From contig OMWS01000002.1 in NCBI GenBank assembly GCA_900314825.1, positions 1-64,000 of the forward strand: 64,000 nucleotides of DNA, written 5' to 3'. Both the position numbers and the translations under genes were made by a program. Each line of letters begins with the position of its first letter. The stretch's first letter is position 1. The notes under the pieces are model-generated. The model did not search any database. It was not told the origin of the DNA and saw only the letters and a program-made list of their open reading frames with translations. Of this stretch, positions 62,595 through 64,000 are shown in pieces. The stretch is from an uncultured Veillonellaceae bacterium. Its GTDB lineage: Bacteria; Bacillota; Negativicutes; Selenomonadales; Selenomonadaceae.

Positions 62595-64000
62595 TTGAAC
62601 TCAGTTTTCAACGTGGGGATTGATGTCGGTTCGACGACGATCAAGCTCGTCGTGCTCGACAAAGCGAAGCAGCTTGTTTACGAGAACTACGAGCGCCATT
62701 TCTCGGAAATCGGCCGCGCCCTGCATGAGAACCTCGAATCTCTGAAGAATGTCGTCGGCGAACAAAAATTCAACTTCGCGCTCACGGGCTCGGCTGGCAT
62801 GGGCATCGCCCAGCGCATCGGCCTGCCGTTCGTGCAGGAAGTCATCGCCTGCGCGGCGGCTGTCAAAGAGCTCATCCCGCAGACGGACACCGTCGTCGAA
62901 CTCGGCGGCGAGGACGCGAAGATCACGTATTTCGGCGCGGCGCCGGAGCAGCGCATGAATGGCGTCTGCGCCGGCGGTACGGGCTCGTTCATCGACCATA
63001 TGGCATCGCTGCTGTCGACGGACGCGAAAGGACTCAATGACCTCGCGGCCAAAGGCAAGCAGATCTACACGATCGCCTCGCGCTGCGGTGTTTTCGCGAA
63101 GACGGACATCCAGGCGCTCATGAATGACGGTGCGGAAAAAGCCGATATCGCGCTTTCCATCCTGCAGGCCGTCGTCAATCAGACGATCGGCAACCTCGCG
63201 CAGGGCCGCCCGATTGATGGTCATGTCGCGTTCCTCGGCGGGCCGCTCCATTTTTTGCCGGAGCTCAAAAAGCGCTTCATCGAGACGCTCGGCCTCGACG
63301 CGGAGCATACGGTCGATACGCCGGACGGCAATTATTTTGTCGCCATGGGCGCGGCGCTTTCGGATGAGACGGAAGTCGTCGATACGAAGCGCCTCGAGGA
63401 TTCGATTCAACGGGCAGAAGAAGCCGCGGCCGGCGAGACGCGCCAGGCGGATTTCACGCTGTTCGCGGACGCGGCAGATTACCAGACGTTCAAGGAGCGC
63501 CACGACCGCGACAAGGTGCCGCGCAGCGATTTCGCCAGTTATTCCGGTCCTGTGTATCTCGGCATCGACGCTGGCTCGACGACGACGAAGCTCGCGGCGA
63601 TCGGCAAGGATAAGGAGCTCCTCTACACGGCCTATGGCAGCAACCACGGCTCGCCGCTCAAAAGCGTTGTATCGGAGTTGAAAGACTTCTACCAGGCGCT
63701 CCCGAAAAACGCCTACGTCGCCGGCTGTATGACGACGGGCTATGGAGAGGCCATCGTCAAGGCCGGCATCCATGCGGATGGCGGCGAGGTCGAGACTTTC
63801 GCGCATTTGCGCGCCGCGCAGGAATTCTGCCCCGAGGTCACGTTCGTGCTCGACATCGGCGGCCAGGACATGAAGTGCTTCTTCGTCAAGGACGGCAGCA
63901 TCGGCAACATCACGCTCAATGAAGCGTGTTCCGCCGGCTGCGGTTCGTTCATCCAGAACTTCGCCGAAGGCCTGCACATGACGCCGGCGGAGTTCGCGAA
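62595..64000 (+). CDS. 2-hydroxyacyl-CoA dehydratase activase-like ATPase (BadF/HgdC), 5' part
   Basis: The gene is open at the right edge; 468 codons are visible. It starts at TTG 62595 after GGTGGTG. Two tandem ASKHA ATPase domains: the first begins NVGIDVGSTTIKLVVLD with NGVCAGGTGSFIDHM (cysteine at the Fe-S site) and ASRCGVFAKTDIQ; the second begins YLGIDAGSTTTKLAAI near residue 317 and shows LDIGGQDMK and NEACSAGCGSFIQNF. This matches the large fused activase-related proteins (often about 1400 residues) of anaerobes; the substrate is unknown. Confidence 0.85.
   Translation, partial: MNSVFNVGIDVGSTTIKLVVLDKAKQLVYENYERHFSEIGRALHENLESLKNVVGEQKFNFALTGSAGMGIAQRIGLPFVQEVIACAAAVKELIPQTDTVVELGGEDAKITYFGAAPEQRMNGVCAGGTGSFIDHMASLLSTDAKGLNDLAAKGKQIYTIASRCGVFAKTDIQALMNDGAEKADIALSILQAVVNQTIGNLAQGRPIDGHVAFLGGPLHFLPELKKRFIETLGLDAEHTVDTPDGNYFVAMGAALSDETEVVDTKRLEDSIQRAEEAAAGETRQADFTLFADAADYQTFKERHDRDKVPRSDFASYSGPVYLGIDAGSTTTKLAAIGKDKELLYTAYGSNHGSPLKSVVSELKDFYQALPKNAYVAGCMTTGYGEAIVKAGIHADGGEVETFAHLRAAQEFCPEVTFVLDIGGQDMKCFFVKDGSIGNITLNEACSAGCGSFIQNFAEGLHMTPAEFA

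Overview
This window is a gene-dense, GC-rich (roughly 57-60 % by eye) bacterial chromosome segment. It looks like a diderm Firmicute of the Negativicutes, most likely Selenomonadaceae (Mitsuokella/Selenomonas/Megamonas-like); this placement is inferred from gene content, not from a search. The clues are an SLH-domain outer-membrane porin of the OmpM/Mep45 type (9894-11246, minus), gamma and beta subunits of a Na+-translocating decarboxylase (8179-9677), a large BadF/HgdC-type dehydratase activase (62595 to the end), HemZ, CbiK, Firmicute housekeeping gene orders, and many TTG starts behind strong GGAGG ribosome binding sites. No rRNA, tRNA, CRISPR array, prophage or transposase gene was seen.

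Layout. 1-5782: the end of the infB operon (infB-rbfA-nrnA-truB-ribF), then rpsO with its own promoter and terminator, and an FAD-dependent dehydrogenase. 5853-9677: glmM, cbiK and an orphan Na+-pump pair oadG-oadB. 9894-15769: the SLH porin, divergent from a cellobiose-type PTS operon (IIB-IIC-IIA-6-phospho-beta-glucosidase) followed by a GntR/UTRA regulator. 15770-16500: about 730 bp of gene debris holding pieces of three degraded genes. 16501-24588: a membrane-anchored unknown protein, an SbmA/YddA-like ABC transporter, mnmA, then a tight operon of two unknown anchored proteins, a YitT-family protein, a metallo-hydrolase, a cyclophilin and a GIY-YIG protein. 24619-32296: greA-lysS-tgt, yajC, a 5-formyl-THF cyclo-ligase, a SpoIIE-type phosphatase, a small P-loop protein and secDF. 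32518-42679: recJ, rel, a Fur-family gene, hemZ, hisS, aspS. 42810-50107: rplS, cmk-plsC, ispH-rpsA, a PDZ/radical-SAM DUF512 protein, der-plsY. 50277-52850: clpB. 53093-61455: a seven-gene chemotaxis/two-component operon (cheA, cheW, mcp, cheR, cheB, a PAS histidine kinase, a lone receiver). 61544 to the end: an SDR oxidoreductase (minus) and the 5' part of a dehydratase activase.

Most of the window is translation, tRNA/ribosome maturation, export and stress-response housekeeping. The accessory parts are the beta-glucoside uptake operon, the orphan Na+ pump, the gene graveyard, the chemotaxis operon and several families of palindromic intergenic repeats. The repeats include MITE-like elements with roughly 50-bp inverted ends (27787, 29563, 39120), a nested palindrome found in opposite orientations, a two-copy hairpin family (34563, 40733) and a 127-bp cruciform (32358). 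No single undescribed multi-gene system can be claimed from sequence alone. The best leads are the chemotaxis operon with a cysteine-cluster PAS kinase, the decarboxylase membrane subunits without a catalytic partner, and the nested palindromic repeats.
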